Of a DNA stretch of 64,000 bases, positions 38,870-50,922 are shown one piece after another. Positions within the stretch are counted from its first letter, which is position 1, and every line of letters begins with the position of its first letter. The position numbers were made by a program, and so were the translations under genes. The DNA comes from Paratinospora sagittata (lineage: Eukaryota > Streptophyta > Magnoliopsida > Ranunculales > Menispermaceae), in contig CM069598.1 of assembly GCA_035771175.1 (NCBI GenBank), positions 18,700,438-18,764,437 on the forward strand. The letters are read 5' to 3'. The notes beneath the pieces were generated by a model. The model worked only from the letters and a program-made list of their open reading frames with translations, ran no database searches and had not been told where the DNA came from.

Positions 38870-40620
38870 CACTTTGAACAAGTTGATCAGTTCCTTCAAA
38901 ACCACAAGCACACACTAGGGATAAATATAAGCTAACTTAAAATGGGGTGTATAAGACTAAGAAAGCAAGGAAATGAGTGCAAGAAACCGGCCATAAAGTA
39001 GGAAAAAAAAAATACTAAGTTTATATCAGTATTAAAGCAGATCCCTATATTCTAATCAGTGTATACTTTCATCCAAGTGTTAATGAAGAAGCTAATGTAA
39101 GTCCAGAGAGTTTATTTAGGGAAGGTGTATTTCTTTCCTGTTTAGATTAATGTGGCATATATGCTTGCTTGGGGCACTGAAAAACTAAGAAAAAGAAGAT
39201 TGTAGAGCTTGTGACTTTCTAGGACTGTTTGTTTTGCTTGCTTTCTACTCAAAGAAGGCCTTCTCTGTCACTCTATTTGATAAACAAATGTGTATATATG
39301 GTACTTGAATTTCTTTCTTTCCCTTTCTTTTCTTGCAGATCTAGTGAATGGGATTAAATTGCTTTCTTCACTTTTTCTTGATTTTGTTACTTTTACTGCC
39401 AGATGATCTGGGATTTCTCAATAAGGGGCCAAAATAATAAATCTGTACGTCTTTGGAGTACTAACAAGGATTTCCAGGTAGAGAGGAGAAGAAATTCAAT
39501 TTTGCAATGGTCCAAAGTTCCTCCAACATGGTGGTGGCCCTGAAGATTGGACCCTTTGCAGTAGTACTGATTTCTCTTTTTGAGTTTTTTACAATTAGAA
39601 GATTGTCTTAAAAATGGAAACTTTTACAAAGATTTGAAAGACTAATGGACAGTACTCCGGAGTTTTCATCACTTTTCTATGTTTATGTCCCCGTCTTTCA
39701 TGGGCATTGCTATGCAAATACAAACACCAACAACAGAAATTCACAGATTCATGACCATCTCAGCTAAAGGTTATTTCACAAATTTTCATTATTAGAGGGA
39801 ACTATATACGAGTCTATGACATAGGGAAATTCAACTTGATAGTTATACGCTTAAGTCCTTTTGATCATTCTCGAGCCATTCAATACACATATCTTTAGGA
39901 TGATCCAAAGGATCTTACATGAGTCTCTTCTGCATTTCCATTAATTTGTTCAATTGAGAAAATCGATGAGGTATCTCTTTGTTGGCTTAGGAGAACCTTC
40001 AACATTAGGTATATCATATGTCTGATGTGTATGGACCAAAAACATTATCTTACATTAGAAAGAGAAGAGTTCCTTACATAAATTATAGCTATAGATCTTC
40101 CTCTCAATAGAATTGAGGCCTTTTAAAGTAAAACTTATATATACTTGACGTGGGCCTAAAGGTGAATAAGTAGGAACAATATTGGTATTAATTGATATCC
40201 AAGCCCCACCAACATCTATCAATCAAATTAGGATCCAACTAAATCCACCTGTCATTTCCTCTTTGTTCACCCACCTGATCAAAAAATTAAAGAGACAAAA
40301 AACTCTTATGTGAAATTACCAAAAAAGACATTAATAAACTCCCTTAAACCTTCTCCCTTTCTCTTCACCCACCTATTCTTTACTCTAAATCCTTGAACCC
40401 TTCAACTCTCTAACTCATCTCAATCTTCAATCTTGTCATTTTCTTGTATTTTTCGAATCAAGAGCATATATTTCCACCATTTTCACCCTTTTGAAGTATT
40501 TTTTTTGCAAAAAAAATACTCAAAATCGAAGGGAAAAAGGGGAGAAAAAGACTTTTGAAACCCAGAAAAATCATCCTCGGATTGGGTGTATTCGACCCTG
40601 CGTGAGCAGACAAAATGAAG
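38870..40620. other. Intergenic region
   Basis: Upstream sequence of the X8 gene with no supported gene. The segment 39850-39915 (GAGCCATTCAA...GGATGATCCAAAGG) resembles 7186-7232 inside RPN9 intron 1, marking a dispersed repeat of unknown type. Confidence 0.5.
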
Positions 40621-40622
40621 TA

Positions 40623-40802
40623 TGTCTTACCTTAACAGGTTAGACATATCTTCTCTGTTCGGCTCATCAGGGTCGGACAAAAAAATAAAATAAAAAATAT
40701 AAAAATGCATTGTTCGACACAACAGGGTCGGGCACACCTCTTTATGTCCGACCTATCGTAGTCGGATATAAAGAGAATTGTCTGACCCTACTGAGTTGGA
40801 CA
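40623..40802. repeat. Array of five 24-nt imperfect palindromes
   Basis: Units at 40623-40646, 40656-40679, 40711-40734, 40745-40768 and 40779-40802. Each is 24 nt with arms close to TGTCCGACC and GGTCGGACA around a 6-nt centre. Start-to-start spacing is 33, 55, 34 and 34. The surroundings (40440-41060) hold no gene I recognise. Possibly part of a transposon control region; function unknown. Confidence 0.7.
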
Positions 40803-40819
40803 TCTCCAAATTCGGTGTG

Positions 40820-41500
40820 CAGAGATGGGTTGCCGAAACCCATTTTTGCCATCTCATTCCACCATTTTCACCCATTGTTTTGCAAAAAAAATATGCAAAT
40901 CCAATAACACATTGAAATCCACTTAGAACATGTAAAAATTATGTTTTACTTACCGATTTGTGATTTAAGATTTGACTTGAACTGGTTTGAGTTAGACGCT
41001 TCTGAAACCCTAAATAACCTAATTTTTCTACAAGATTTTACTAGGTTGTTACTCACAAACCTTTTTAATGTTATTTTAACCATTTGAATGATTGACAAAC
41101 TTGAAGAAATGATGAATTAATAGAGAAGAAAGGAGAAGAAACGAGAATGGATGGGAGTGTTGGGATTTGGAGAGAATGAAAATGAGAGGGGTAAAATAAG
41201 AATTTGAGTGGGTGAAAGAGAGAATAATTGTTTGGTTTAAAAATTTTGGGTGGGTAAAAAGATTAAGTCGGTGGAAAGGGCGGGTGCATTTAATTAGAAC
41301 CATTAAATTATTTCTTTCTAAAAAAAAGAAATAATTTTTTTTTGGGCCAATGAAATTAATAGCACAAGGCATATAAAATCTCCAAATCCCAAAGACTCAT
41401 GGGCCGATTCTTCTTTGGAGAAAACTTCAAATGTTGGTCAGTTGTAGGCTTTACCCTTGTTGTCCCCCATCTTGATCCATATGAGTTTTGTTCCTCTTTA
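40820..41500. other. Intergenic region
   Basis: No gene supported. The block TTTGCAAAAAAAATA occurs at about 40505 and again at 40881, one on each side of the palindrome array, which suggests both belong to one element. The minus ORF at 41372-41076 is low-complexity and not credible. Confidence 0.45.
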
Positions 41501-41506
41501 TAGGCT

Positions 41507-41788
41507 TAAGGGTGATAATTGATGTCCGGACCCATTTGTCCGGTATCATTTGACTTCGAATTCGTTAAAAGAGGTCGTGAAAATTAGATTTTCAAAATTG
41601 GGCCTGGTTTGAAAAAAATTTGTATCTATTTTTTAAAAAAGGTCAAGTCCAAACATAAAGGAAAAAAATGAGTACCCAATTACCGAAAGTAAAAAACATA
41701 ATTTTCTCTACTTGAAATTAGGAAAACCTATGCTTTGAAAACTCTTTTGTATATATAATTTATGCTATTCTATTCTATTCTATTCTAT

Positions 41789-41819
<31 letters not shown>

Positions 41820-42134
41820 TTGTCGAGCTCAGTTTAATTGTTGAACAATTTATATCATTATTTATCCTTGAACTGATTACTTTAAGCTTAGAAATTTTTT
41901 GAATTAGCTTGTTATGTATAGTTGTATTATATATATAAATAACATAAAAATATAAGTATAATATGAAAAAAAAGGACAAAAGTGGGCGACCTATTCTTCT
42001 TAATCATACGAGTATGGACAAAAGTCTTGATGTCTGTTTTAGAAACGAGTTGGGTACGAACACATTATATGTTTGTTAATATAAGAGGTCATCGGTACCC
42101 TTTTTTGTCTATACCCCCATTTTTGCTACCCTTA
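41507..42134. mobile_element. Inverted-repeat element of family C, copy 2
   Basis: The left end is TAAGGGTGATAATT; the right end read on the minus strand is TAAGGGTAGCAAAAAT. The interior parallels 9180-9795 block by block (CATTTGTCCGG near the left, GGACAAAAG and ACGAGTTGGGTACGAACAC towards the right). No target duplication seen. Non-coding. A (TA)n run lies at 41791-41808. Confidence 0.55.
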
Positions 42135-43188
42135 GTTGTAAATGAGCCGAGACTATGATTTAAAAAATAAAATAAATAATAAAAAATGCAGTAGTTAGAA
42201 TAGTCGCATGCTACATTTCTTGTTGGATGTTAATAACTGTAATCTATTCAAAATATAAAGAATTGCAAGTGCCCTTGTAAAGCACTATAATCTTGATGGA
42301 TTAAAAAATTGTTAATTGGGAATAATAACTAAAGTGCTAATCTTAATAGATAATGCCCCTCGTAACGAATGTTGAAAAGCAGTTAGTAGTAAAATAATAG
42401 TACTACCTGGTTGTTTCCTAGTGCCATTTGGTTTATTGGTTTTCATGATTTCATTTTTTAATTTGGAGCTTTATCAAAGAATTCGAAATGCATGTTAATT
42501 AATCAGATTAATAGCTTTTAGAATGAGTTTATTTTTTATTTTTTATTTTATTTTATCTATTATCTTTTCTCCAATTAAAAACACTATTAAAACTTCTTCA
42601 CTTGGGCTTTATATTATTGATCAGATAATATATCAAACAAAACACCTCTTGAGAGTAACTATGCAGATGTCTGAAAATAATATCAATGGGTATGGTAATG
42701 CACACATGCAGTGGCCTTCTTGGCAACCTGTGGCGACTCCTCCAGGTTTAGAGTAAAGTCACAACTACTTTGCATCACCAACTCTATCGCCACACAGACA
42801 GCGATCCTTATCGCTAGAGCATACATGGCTTTTTCGTAACAATTTTGCCCAAAACAATCTCGTGCCCTTATCTTGGCAAAACCTATTACCAAAATTGTCA
42901 GGCGGCCGGATTCGAGCAACAGTACGAAAAAACATTCCACCGCTCAACCTAACTCCCCTCAAACGATGTAACCAGCGCCCTACACCACCATATGTTAAGC
43001 AAAGGTTAGAATCTTCTGAGAACGAATCCGACTCCATTTGCTCTCCATGATTTCATGATGTTGAGGATTCCACCGACCACAGTACCATTCAGGGACCATA
43101 CAGGTACTATCATGAACTAACAAACGATGACGTCGGTAGTGAATCTCAAGCAGATAACCATCATGACTACTTGAACTGATTTCAGGTG
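42135..43188. other. Intergenic region with an unclassified segment
   Basis: 42135-42660 is AT-rich with nothing recognised. 42690-43188 is markedly less AT-rich and contains overlapping ORFs on both strands (for example 42862-43050 plus, 43037-42765 minus) without domains I can name. It abuts the family Y LTR and is probably transposon-derived. Confidence 0.4.
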
Positions 43189-43453
43189 CCAAATCCTCTA
43201 TATAAGGAGCCATCCCCCTCCTCATTTCTCACACCAAATTCACTCCAAATTGTGATTTTTCTTCTCATTTTCACTCATTTTGAGTTTTTTGGTCTTTCGA
43301 GACTCTATGTGTCACGACGTCCCTGACGTAGGCTGGCGTCATGACCGACACAATGTATTATACACTGCACATACCCATATACAATATACAATACACTGTC
43401 AGCTTCAACGGACATTCACACTCATTCCCAAAATATCACAAATCAAATCAAAT

Positions 43454-43456
<3 letters not shown>

Positions 43457-43501
<45 letters not shown>
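43457..43501. repeat. (AT)n microsatellite in family X
   Basis: A 45-bp AT tract after a short CAAAT tandem (43444-43457). The equivalent site of the copy at 59390 has a much shorter tract. Confidence 0.9.
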
Positions 43502-43503
<2 letters not shown>

Positions 43504-45960
43504 TGATCATTCTACTCACATTCATTCCATTCATTCCACAAATTAAATTCTCACCTGATAAATATCTATGATCATCTCATTCCATCATCCCAAGCATTAT
43601 ATAATATTACCACACAACCCATCTAGGTGATAGTATATCTATAGTATGTGATAATTATATATATCAAAATAACAAACATATAACCTATTTCCTCCAAGCA
43701 TACATACACATACCAGACGAAGGCTCACGTGATTATCACTCACGGATTTTTCCTTTTCCCTTCGACTCAATATCTGAAATATTGGAGGAAATGGAGTGAG
43801 CAAACAACAGCTCAATGAATATAGTTCTTGACATGACAATCACATGCATGTTAGGAAACATGACATATCAAATCGATATAAAATATTTCAAAAGCACATA
43901 TGCACAATTCATCAAAATAATACGTGCACACAATATTGTTCATTCATAAATATTTTACCATCTTCCTCCTTCAAGGCAAGAGAGCGGGTCTAACCCTTGT
44001 ATGGTCGTACAAGGTAGCCATAGCCTCTCATTACCCAATTCACAGTCATTTCAAGGATCGCAACCCTTGTTAGGACAGACCTACTGATAATGAGGACTCG
44101 CAAAACCTCATCCGGGTCTAATTCCTAACGAAATGACATCATTACAAACTCCAATTGCTAAAGTCAGTTTGCATGATCTATAAAACTCAATGCATTATAT
44201 ATAAATATAACATGCATACAATCAAACATTTTATATGCGTACAATGTCATACAAGAACCAAATCAAGAAAACTATACACACAGTGGTTACACGGGGTTTC
44301 TAAGCCAATATATCCGAGCAACGATAACCGTCCATCATAATTGCTTCCTCAAGAGTATTTATCCATGCACTTGAGCTCTTAATTTCAACACTGAAATGAA
44401 CCATGGCTTATCATGAGAATCACCATTTCAACTCACCAAAACACTCTTACTAACACTCAAAGTTTATAGCTGGTTCAACAACTAAGATGGAGTTATTTCA
44501 CCATGAAAATACATATGAAAACATATGTCATATCCACAAATCATGTTCTTAACATCGAAACGTCCGGAATTCAGTTCTCTACGATTCTATGATCTCAAAC
44601 TGGAGTTTCATTGGATTCTAATTCCATTTTATTCACTGGATATGATCATAGTACTAGTCACATAGCTGTTCACGTCGTCACTATTCATTGGAAACATGTA
44701 AATTGTACTAAAATTATCAAACGGTCTCCAAAAATCATGAACTTAGCATCGATGAACTCGCAACAGTCCATTCTACCATTCTATAGCCTTAAACTGGAGT
44801 TTCATTGGGAATGGTCTCCAATCTACACTCTAACTTCCAACAGCCATAAAAGTTCCAAATGAACACATATAGTCAATCTAACCACATATTCGGGGTCCCG
44901 ACAGTCCAGGGAGTGTTTTCCAACCTTCTTAGCGAATTTTTATTCACGTTGGGTCATGTAACACCCCGTAAATTTAATTAAATACATACGTTGAAATACG
45001 CGTATATCGAGATATATAATACACGTATTTTATACGTATGAGCTAAATATACACGTGATAATACACGTATTTATTACGTATGCGCTAAATATACGCGTGT
45101 ATGAGTAGTGAATAAATACAATTATGAAAAGAAAATGATACATATGGGATCATCCTATATGAGTGCTTACAAGTTAAACATTGGAGTTGACTTAATTGAT
45201 TAATGTATGAGGTTGGTTAATTAAAAAAAATGTGGATTGGAGTATGATTGAATGAATGAAAGTGAAATAAGTGAAGTATTAAATGGTGTAGATTGAAATT
45301 GAATTATTAAATGACTTATATGAATGAGATGAGTTGAATTGAATGGAATTTGATGGAGGAGTTGGTTATTAAGGGAAGCCTAGGTGTATGGGATGATTTT
45401 TATATAAAACATATTTTCTCTCCTTTCTAAGTTCTCTCCACGTGGGAATGATAAAAGGAAAAAAAAACAAAAAAAGTCATTTCTTTTCTCAATTCTCTCA
45501 CCAACGTCCAAACAAAAAACAAAAAGAATCAAAATAATAAAAGAAGAGAAAAGGAAGTCGCCGACAGAAAGAATAAAAAAATAAAAATAAAAGGGAAACA
45601 AGAATTGAGAACGAAGTTGCAGAAAGAAGGAGCGGACAGAGAGAAGAAGGAGAAGAAGGAGAAGAAGAAAAAGGGGAAAACGAGCGAATTCGGACCCGTG
45701 GTAAGTGATTTTCTCTCTATTTCTTCGTAAAATTGATATCTAAACTAGATGTAAACTTTCTAGCGGAGTAATTTTGACTGTGGGAGCCGTTTTACGACGT
45801 TTTGACAAATTGGGGTTTTGACCTCAATGTGAATAAAAACCCGCTAGGAAGGTAGAAAAATACTCCCTGGATTGTCGGGACTCCGAATCTGTGGTTAGAT
45901 TCTATTTCATGCGTTTTGGAGATCGTTTGACAATTTTAATACAATTTACATCTTTTGGAT

Positions 45961-45969
45961 GAATAGTGA

Positions 45970-46001
<32 letters not shown>

Positions 46002-46022
46002 CAGTGAACAGTGAACAGTGAT
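45961..46022. repeat. GTGAATA/GTGAACA heptamer minisatellite
   Basis: About eight copies of a 7-bp unit, first GAATAGT then GAACAGT type, inside the inner family X LTR. The outer copy has only a trace at this position, so it expanded after the copies diverged. Confidence 0.85.
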
Positions 46023-46718
46023 GAGTGATGTGCATAGTTTGTGCACAGTGATGTGACCAGTGATGTACATCCAATGAAACTCCGGTTTGAGATCATAGAA
46101 TCGTAGAGAACTGAATTCCGGACGTTTCGATGCTAAGATTGTGATTTTTGGATATGAATTGATAGTTTTAGTAACTAAGTATATGGTGTCGTGAAAATAT
46201 GATTCGGAAATCTATTTTCACTGTTCTTTCTTGTGGAAATATCTAGATTGACCACAGAAACGAGATAGTAGTTTCTTCAACTGCTTATGAGTCCTAAATG
46301 GATTTATTATTCGTGTTTTGAAGTGAGTTGAGACATTAAAGATGTAAATAGATATGAATACATGAAATTGACTTTGTGACAGGTTAAATTAGTGAGATTT
46401 AACTTGGAGCTGGACTCGAAAGCGACGATGATTTTTAAGTTGAACGTGTTGTACTGTGAGTATAGTTTCCTTGATTTGGTTCTTATATGGCATTGTACGC
46501 ATATAAAATGTTTGATTGTATGCATGTTATATTTATATATAATGCATTGAGTTTTAGGGATCATACAAACTGATTTTAGCCATTGGAGTTTGTAATGATG
46601 AGGCTTTGCGATTCCTCATTGTCATTTCGTTAGGAATTAGACCCAGATGAGGTTTTGCGAGTCCTCATTGTCAGTAGGTCTGTCCTAACAAGGGTTGGGA
46701 TCCTTGAAATGACTGTGA

Positions 46719-46912
46719 ATTGGGTAATGAGAGGTTGTGGCTACCTTGTAACGGCCATACAAGGGTTAGACCCGCTCTCTTGCCTTGCGGAGGAGGGAGA
46801 TTGTGCATTGTGTTCTTGACATTGGGTAATGAGAGGTTGTGTCTACCTTGTACGACCATACAAGATTAGACCCGCTCTCTTGCCTTGCGGAGAAGGGAAA
46901 TTGTGCATTGTA
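46719..46912. repeat. 102-bp tandem duplication inside the inner family X LTR
   Basis: ATTGGGTAATGAGAGGTTGT begins at 46719 and again at 46821; both copies run on through GACCCGCTCTCTTGCCTTGC and TTGTGCATTGT. The outer copy has this block once (near 43960-44040). Confidence 0.85.
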
Positions 46913-49190
46913 TTATTGAAAAGCATGAAATTTATGTTGTTGACATGTATGATATATTCGTTAAATGATGCATGTGTTGCATAAGTGTTTGAAATGATTT
47001 TAAATGTCATATTTCTTTAAATGTATATAATTGTCATCTCAAGAACTATATTCACTGAGTTGTTGTTTGCTCACCCTATTTCCTCCAATATTTCAGGTAT
47101 TGGGTCGAAGGGAAAAGGAACTTGTCTGGTATGTGTATGTATGCTTGGAGGAAATAAATTCTATTTACGTTATTTTGATATGTATAATTATCACACACTA
47201 TATATATGTAATATCACCTAGATGGGTTATGTGGTAAGATTATATAATGCTTGGGATGATGAAATGAGATGATCATAGATGTGAATGGCATGATCATCTA
47301 TATATATGGGATTTGATTTGATTTGATGTGTGGTATAAAAAAAAATATTCTGTACATTTTGCGAAAGTTTGTGAGAGTAAGTGAAGGCTGACAGTGTATG
47401 ATATACTGTATATGGGTTTGTACAGTGTATAATACGCTGTGCCGGTCATGACGTCAGCCTACGTCAGGGGCGTCATGACAGGTCAAAACCCCAATTTTTG
47501 AAAATGCCGTAAAATGGCTCCCACAGCAAAAATTACTCCGCTAGAATCGTTACATCTACCTTAGATATTAATTTCACGAAGAAATAGAGTGAAAATCACT
47601 TACCACGAGTCTCGATTTCGCGCGAATCGCCCGTTCTCCCTTCTTTTTCTCTTCCTTTCTTCTCGGTTCTTTTTCTCTTTGCTTTTTTATTTCCTTTTCG
47701 TTCCAGCGACTTCTTTCGTTCGTTTAATTTAATTTTTATTTTTTATCTTTCCATATGAGTACTGTTCACAGTACTGTTTGGTGAACAGTACCCGCAAGTG
47801 AACAGTTGTATATTTTTATTTAATTTTTTTCTTACTTCATTCCTCATCTTCTTCTTCTATACACTCAATCCACATGAGACATACACTTGTCGTAAATCAA
47901 GTTCTATTTAAAATTACATTCCGAACTGACTTTTGACATTTTTAAGTTCATTTGACACATATACACATGACTTTAAAGGTACTTATACGTGCATTATACT
48001 CGTCAGTGTACGTATAAATTAACCAAATACCTTGATTAAAAGCACGGGGTGTTACACTCTGTCCGGTGCAACGTGGTTCTGCCCGGAGGAAAACACCAGT
48101 TCTGAAAGAAGTTCTTATCTGAAGGTGGGGAACGAAACATAAGTTTACGTGTCTTATAACTTTTATTAAAGTTTATATTCATTTATCATTATGTCTACCA
48201 TTCATTTACACTGCATTATTGCGTATAATGTTTATACTGTCGCACTTATGCCTGTATAATTTGAATTCATGTATTACACCGTTGTTATGCCGGGTTAGTA
48301 GTCAATCTGGCTCAACCAGATTTAGTCTTATCCTCAGTAACTTTAAATAGTGAAAGGGAGGCAGCGTGCTGCTCTAGACGATTGGTATTTAAGTAGACCT
48401 CGTGTCTCACTTCTCAACTGGAGACTGATATAGTTGGTCTTATTTGAAAGCTATCAGCTTATACAGTAATACTGAATGTCCTAACCTTGGACGTAGTGAT
48501 ACCGACCCTGATAAGGATCACCAGACTTTGCTAAATCCTGTCTAAATGTTAAGTAAAGACCGGACCAGTTCATACATACCAATTCATGCATTGGCATCAT
48601 ACATATCACCCCCTAGGGACGTATGTGGTTTATAATTCATAAAATAGTTAGGAGCAACGCTCGCTATTCATTATATTTCTCTGGAGAGGGACGCACAATG
48701 AGAACCTGACTAATTCTAGGGAATGACATTTGTACGTGAATTCAGAGCATCGTTCCTGAGGAGGGACGTACAATGAGAACCCGGTTATTCCCAGGGAGGG
48801 ACATCTGTACGTGAACTCAAGCGATGTACAGTCATCAAACCATTACGAGACGGTGCCATGCATACATACATATTGATTGATTATGATGCTCACATGTGTA
48901 TTTAAGATATTTGATTATGAAGTTTGCTTTATTAATGGTTATATTCACGAACTATTTTACCCACTGAGCGTGTAGCTCATCCCGTTGTTATCCAATTTTT
49001 CACAGGAGATTAGGGTGGACTGGGCGCAGGTATTTGGGCCCACATTTTGTACCCTTTGTATTATTCATTGGGGATTTTGGGGAGAATGTTCCCTTGACCA
49101 TTTCATGTACAAAAATATTCTGAAATTAATGAAATCAGACTTGTACTTAAATTATGCTTCTGCTGACTCTGCTATTATCGTTATTGTACT

Positions 49191-49419
49191 TGTACTTAAA
49201 CTGAAGATGTTTTATTTAATATATAACTACTTTTACCTTCTCTCTTTTCATTTTTCCTTTTTTTTTTACTGGAAATATGCAACAATTTATTGCCTCTTAT
49301 TTATATATATACATACATATATATTATACTACTTATGAAGATGACAAACCAGTTCTTGAGACAGTCTAATCTTATACCCCATGGCTTGAGGAAGTCCACT
49401 TTGGTGAAGGTTAAAAACT
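49191..49419. other. Short AT-rich junction
   Basis: AT-rich sequence between the Y LTR and the gag-related modules. No feature recognised. Confidence 0.5.
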
Positions 49420-50085
49420 TAATTTTAGGCCTAGCTAGATGTGAGTGCAAATTAAGGAGTTTTCAATTATTTATTTTTATAAAAATCGGATGACTCAGAC
49501 TCGTACTCCTATCCATGTTACTAGATGGGACAATCAACACATTCTTCACCATTTGCCTTGAATAAACAATTTTCACACTTAATTCAACAAGCTTATACAA
49601 GTGAACACCTTAAACACTTAAAAAAATATTTTTTTTTATTTTTTTTATTGTACTCTAACAAAACAAAACAACAGAAAAAAACTACTAAAATGACACCTAA
49701 AACAAACCTAAAGATGCTAGAATGACCTAAAAATAATAAAATGACACCCTCCCCCACTAAAATCAGACATTGTCCTCAATGTTAAAAAAAAATAAAGAAA
49801 TTTCAAAAGAAAAAGAAAAAAACTGTCTAAAAAATGAGCTCAGTCAGGAGGTCTTCCTGGCCATCCAATCAGTTTATAGTTCTTAGTCTAAAATTTAAAA
49901 ATTTGTAGCTTTTGGGGACTACCAAAGAAATAATGAATGTATAATATCTAGGATAAAGTATTTTTTTTGTAGTGAATAGGATCCCGAATGATAGATATAT
50001 CATCAATGAAATTCAAAACACGTTGAACATTAAATATGAAATCAGTTGGTTCAATCCATTCAACCTGATTCAAAACATCTTTGCC

Positions 50086-50922
50086 CTAAGGAATTAATAT
50101 TTTAGGCATATAATTTTCACATTTTGGCTCGGGGGAATCTGACACACGGTCTTTCTTAACATTTCCTATTTGTATTTCAACGGTTTCCTCCTCTAGGATT
50201 TCAGAATTTATAGTCAAACATTCCTTATTAATGATAACCTCCTCATATGTTAACTCTGAATCTGGACTTGAGGCAGGTTCATACTGATCCCCTAAATAAG
50301 GTTTAGACTGACTACAAAAATTATTCTCCTCCTCTTCATGAAGAACACCAATTATTTGACCTATAAGTGTTGTCAACTTTTCCAAAGATTATTCAGTTTC
50401 AATGCGAAATTGCTCAGTGTTATGCATAAATAAATGTAGGGTGTCTTCCAAAGATGACTTTGAATGTTGTTGAGACAACTCACAGGGCAATATTGATTCA
50501 GTCTCATTACAAAATTGTTTTGTTGCAATCCGAAATTCTTCAGTTGCAATTTGAAATTGAAGAGTACCTTGTATAAATAAATATAGGGTCTCTTCCAAAG
50601 ATGACTCTGAATATTATTGAGACAACTCACAGGGCAATATTGATTCCGAGAAATAATGAGGAGAGAGTTGTGGTAGGAATGAGCCCCCAAAATGTGAGCC
50701 TTCAGTCCAATATAAATTTGGGTCACTAGCATAGTCATGAGGATAGGTCTCAGAAAATGAATTATATCTAAGGTCCCAATTGTGTGCATTTTGTGTAGTG
50801 GTCTGATCCCAATTGTATTGAGGGTAGGCTACATTAAATTGGCCAATGGTAGTATGATGGTTTGGGTTTGAACATATAGAACATACATTCATATGGAGGT
50901 TCAGTGATGGGTCCATAACCAT
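50086..50922 (-). pseudogene. Ty3/gypsy gag, C-terminal part
   Basis: Minus-strand frames read NVCSICSNPNHHTTIGQFNV (knuckle-like), an N/Y/Q-rich stretch (YPQYNWDQTTTQNAHNWD), two imperfect repeats around ESILPCELSQQHSKSSLE, and an acidic tail (VLHEEEENNFCSQSKPYLGD, SPDSELTYEEVI). Frames overlap and shift, so it is not a usable gene. Similar C-terminal regions occur in Athila/Tat-type gag proteins; the assignment to that clade is inference. Confidence 0.6.

Larger units (their letters stand above)
44957..47480 (+). mobile_element. Family X solo LTR, inner inverted copy, 2.5 kb
   Basis: Starts TGTAACACCCC, ends GGGCGTCATGACA, and is flanked on both sides by GGTCA (44952-44956 and 47481-47485), a perfect 5-bp duplication as made by LTR-retrotransposon integrase. 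TATATAAA at 45401-45408 sits about 444 bases from the start, followed by an A/G-rich leader ending GTGGTAAGTG, a plausible splice donor. Its sequence is the reverse complement of the surrounding outer copy, so this is self-insertion. No ORF of note. Confidence 0.9.
43310..48056 (-). mobile_element. Family X LTR, outer copy, split by an inverted copy of itself
   Basis: Plus-strand ends are TGTCACGACG (43310) and GGGGTGTTACA (48056), so in sense it starts TGTAACACCCC on the minus strand. The two parts, 43310-44956 and 47481-48056, join at CACGTTGGGTCA/GGTCAAAACCCC, the contiguous order seen in the copy at 59218. Flanks CTATG (43305-43309) and CTCTG (48057-48061) form a 5-bp duplication with one mismatch; the related Y copy reads GAGACTCTCTG here. 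No coding capacity: a solo LTR of about 2.2 kb. Confidence 0.85.
43189..49190 (+). mobile_element. Family Y LTR copy 1, split by family X insertions
   Basis: 43189-43309 matches the promoter part of the solo LTR at 55786 (TATATAAG at 43199-43206, then CCCCCTCCTCATTT and TTCATT..GAGTTTTT blocks). 48057-49190 continues the same LTR (GAAGGTGGGGAACGAAACAT, the 75-bp tandem at 48686 and 48761, GGAGATTAGGGTGGACTGGG). The break falls at 43309/48057, where family X inserted. Its 5' start and the terminal CAGGGTGTGACA are missing. Non-coding. Confidence 0.75.

Noticed and set aside
41076..41372. 98-codon minus-strand ORF
   Set aside because: Low-complexity H/F/S/L composition, no domain, no splice or promoter context.
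42765..43050. Overlapping ORFs on both strands in a GC-richer segment
   Set aside because: They look coding-like only because of base composition; no domain recognised on either strand, so left as unclassified DNA.
43310..47480. A single large palindrome or fold-back transposon
   Set aside because: The two arms differ in completeness, and the 5-bp duplications show two separate insertions in opposite orientation.
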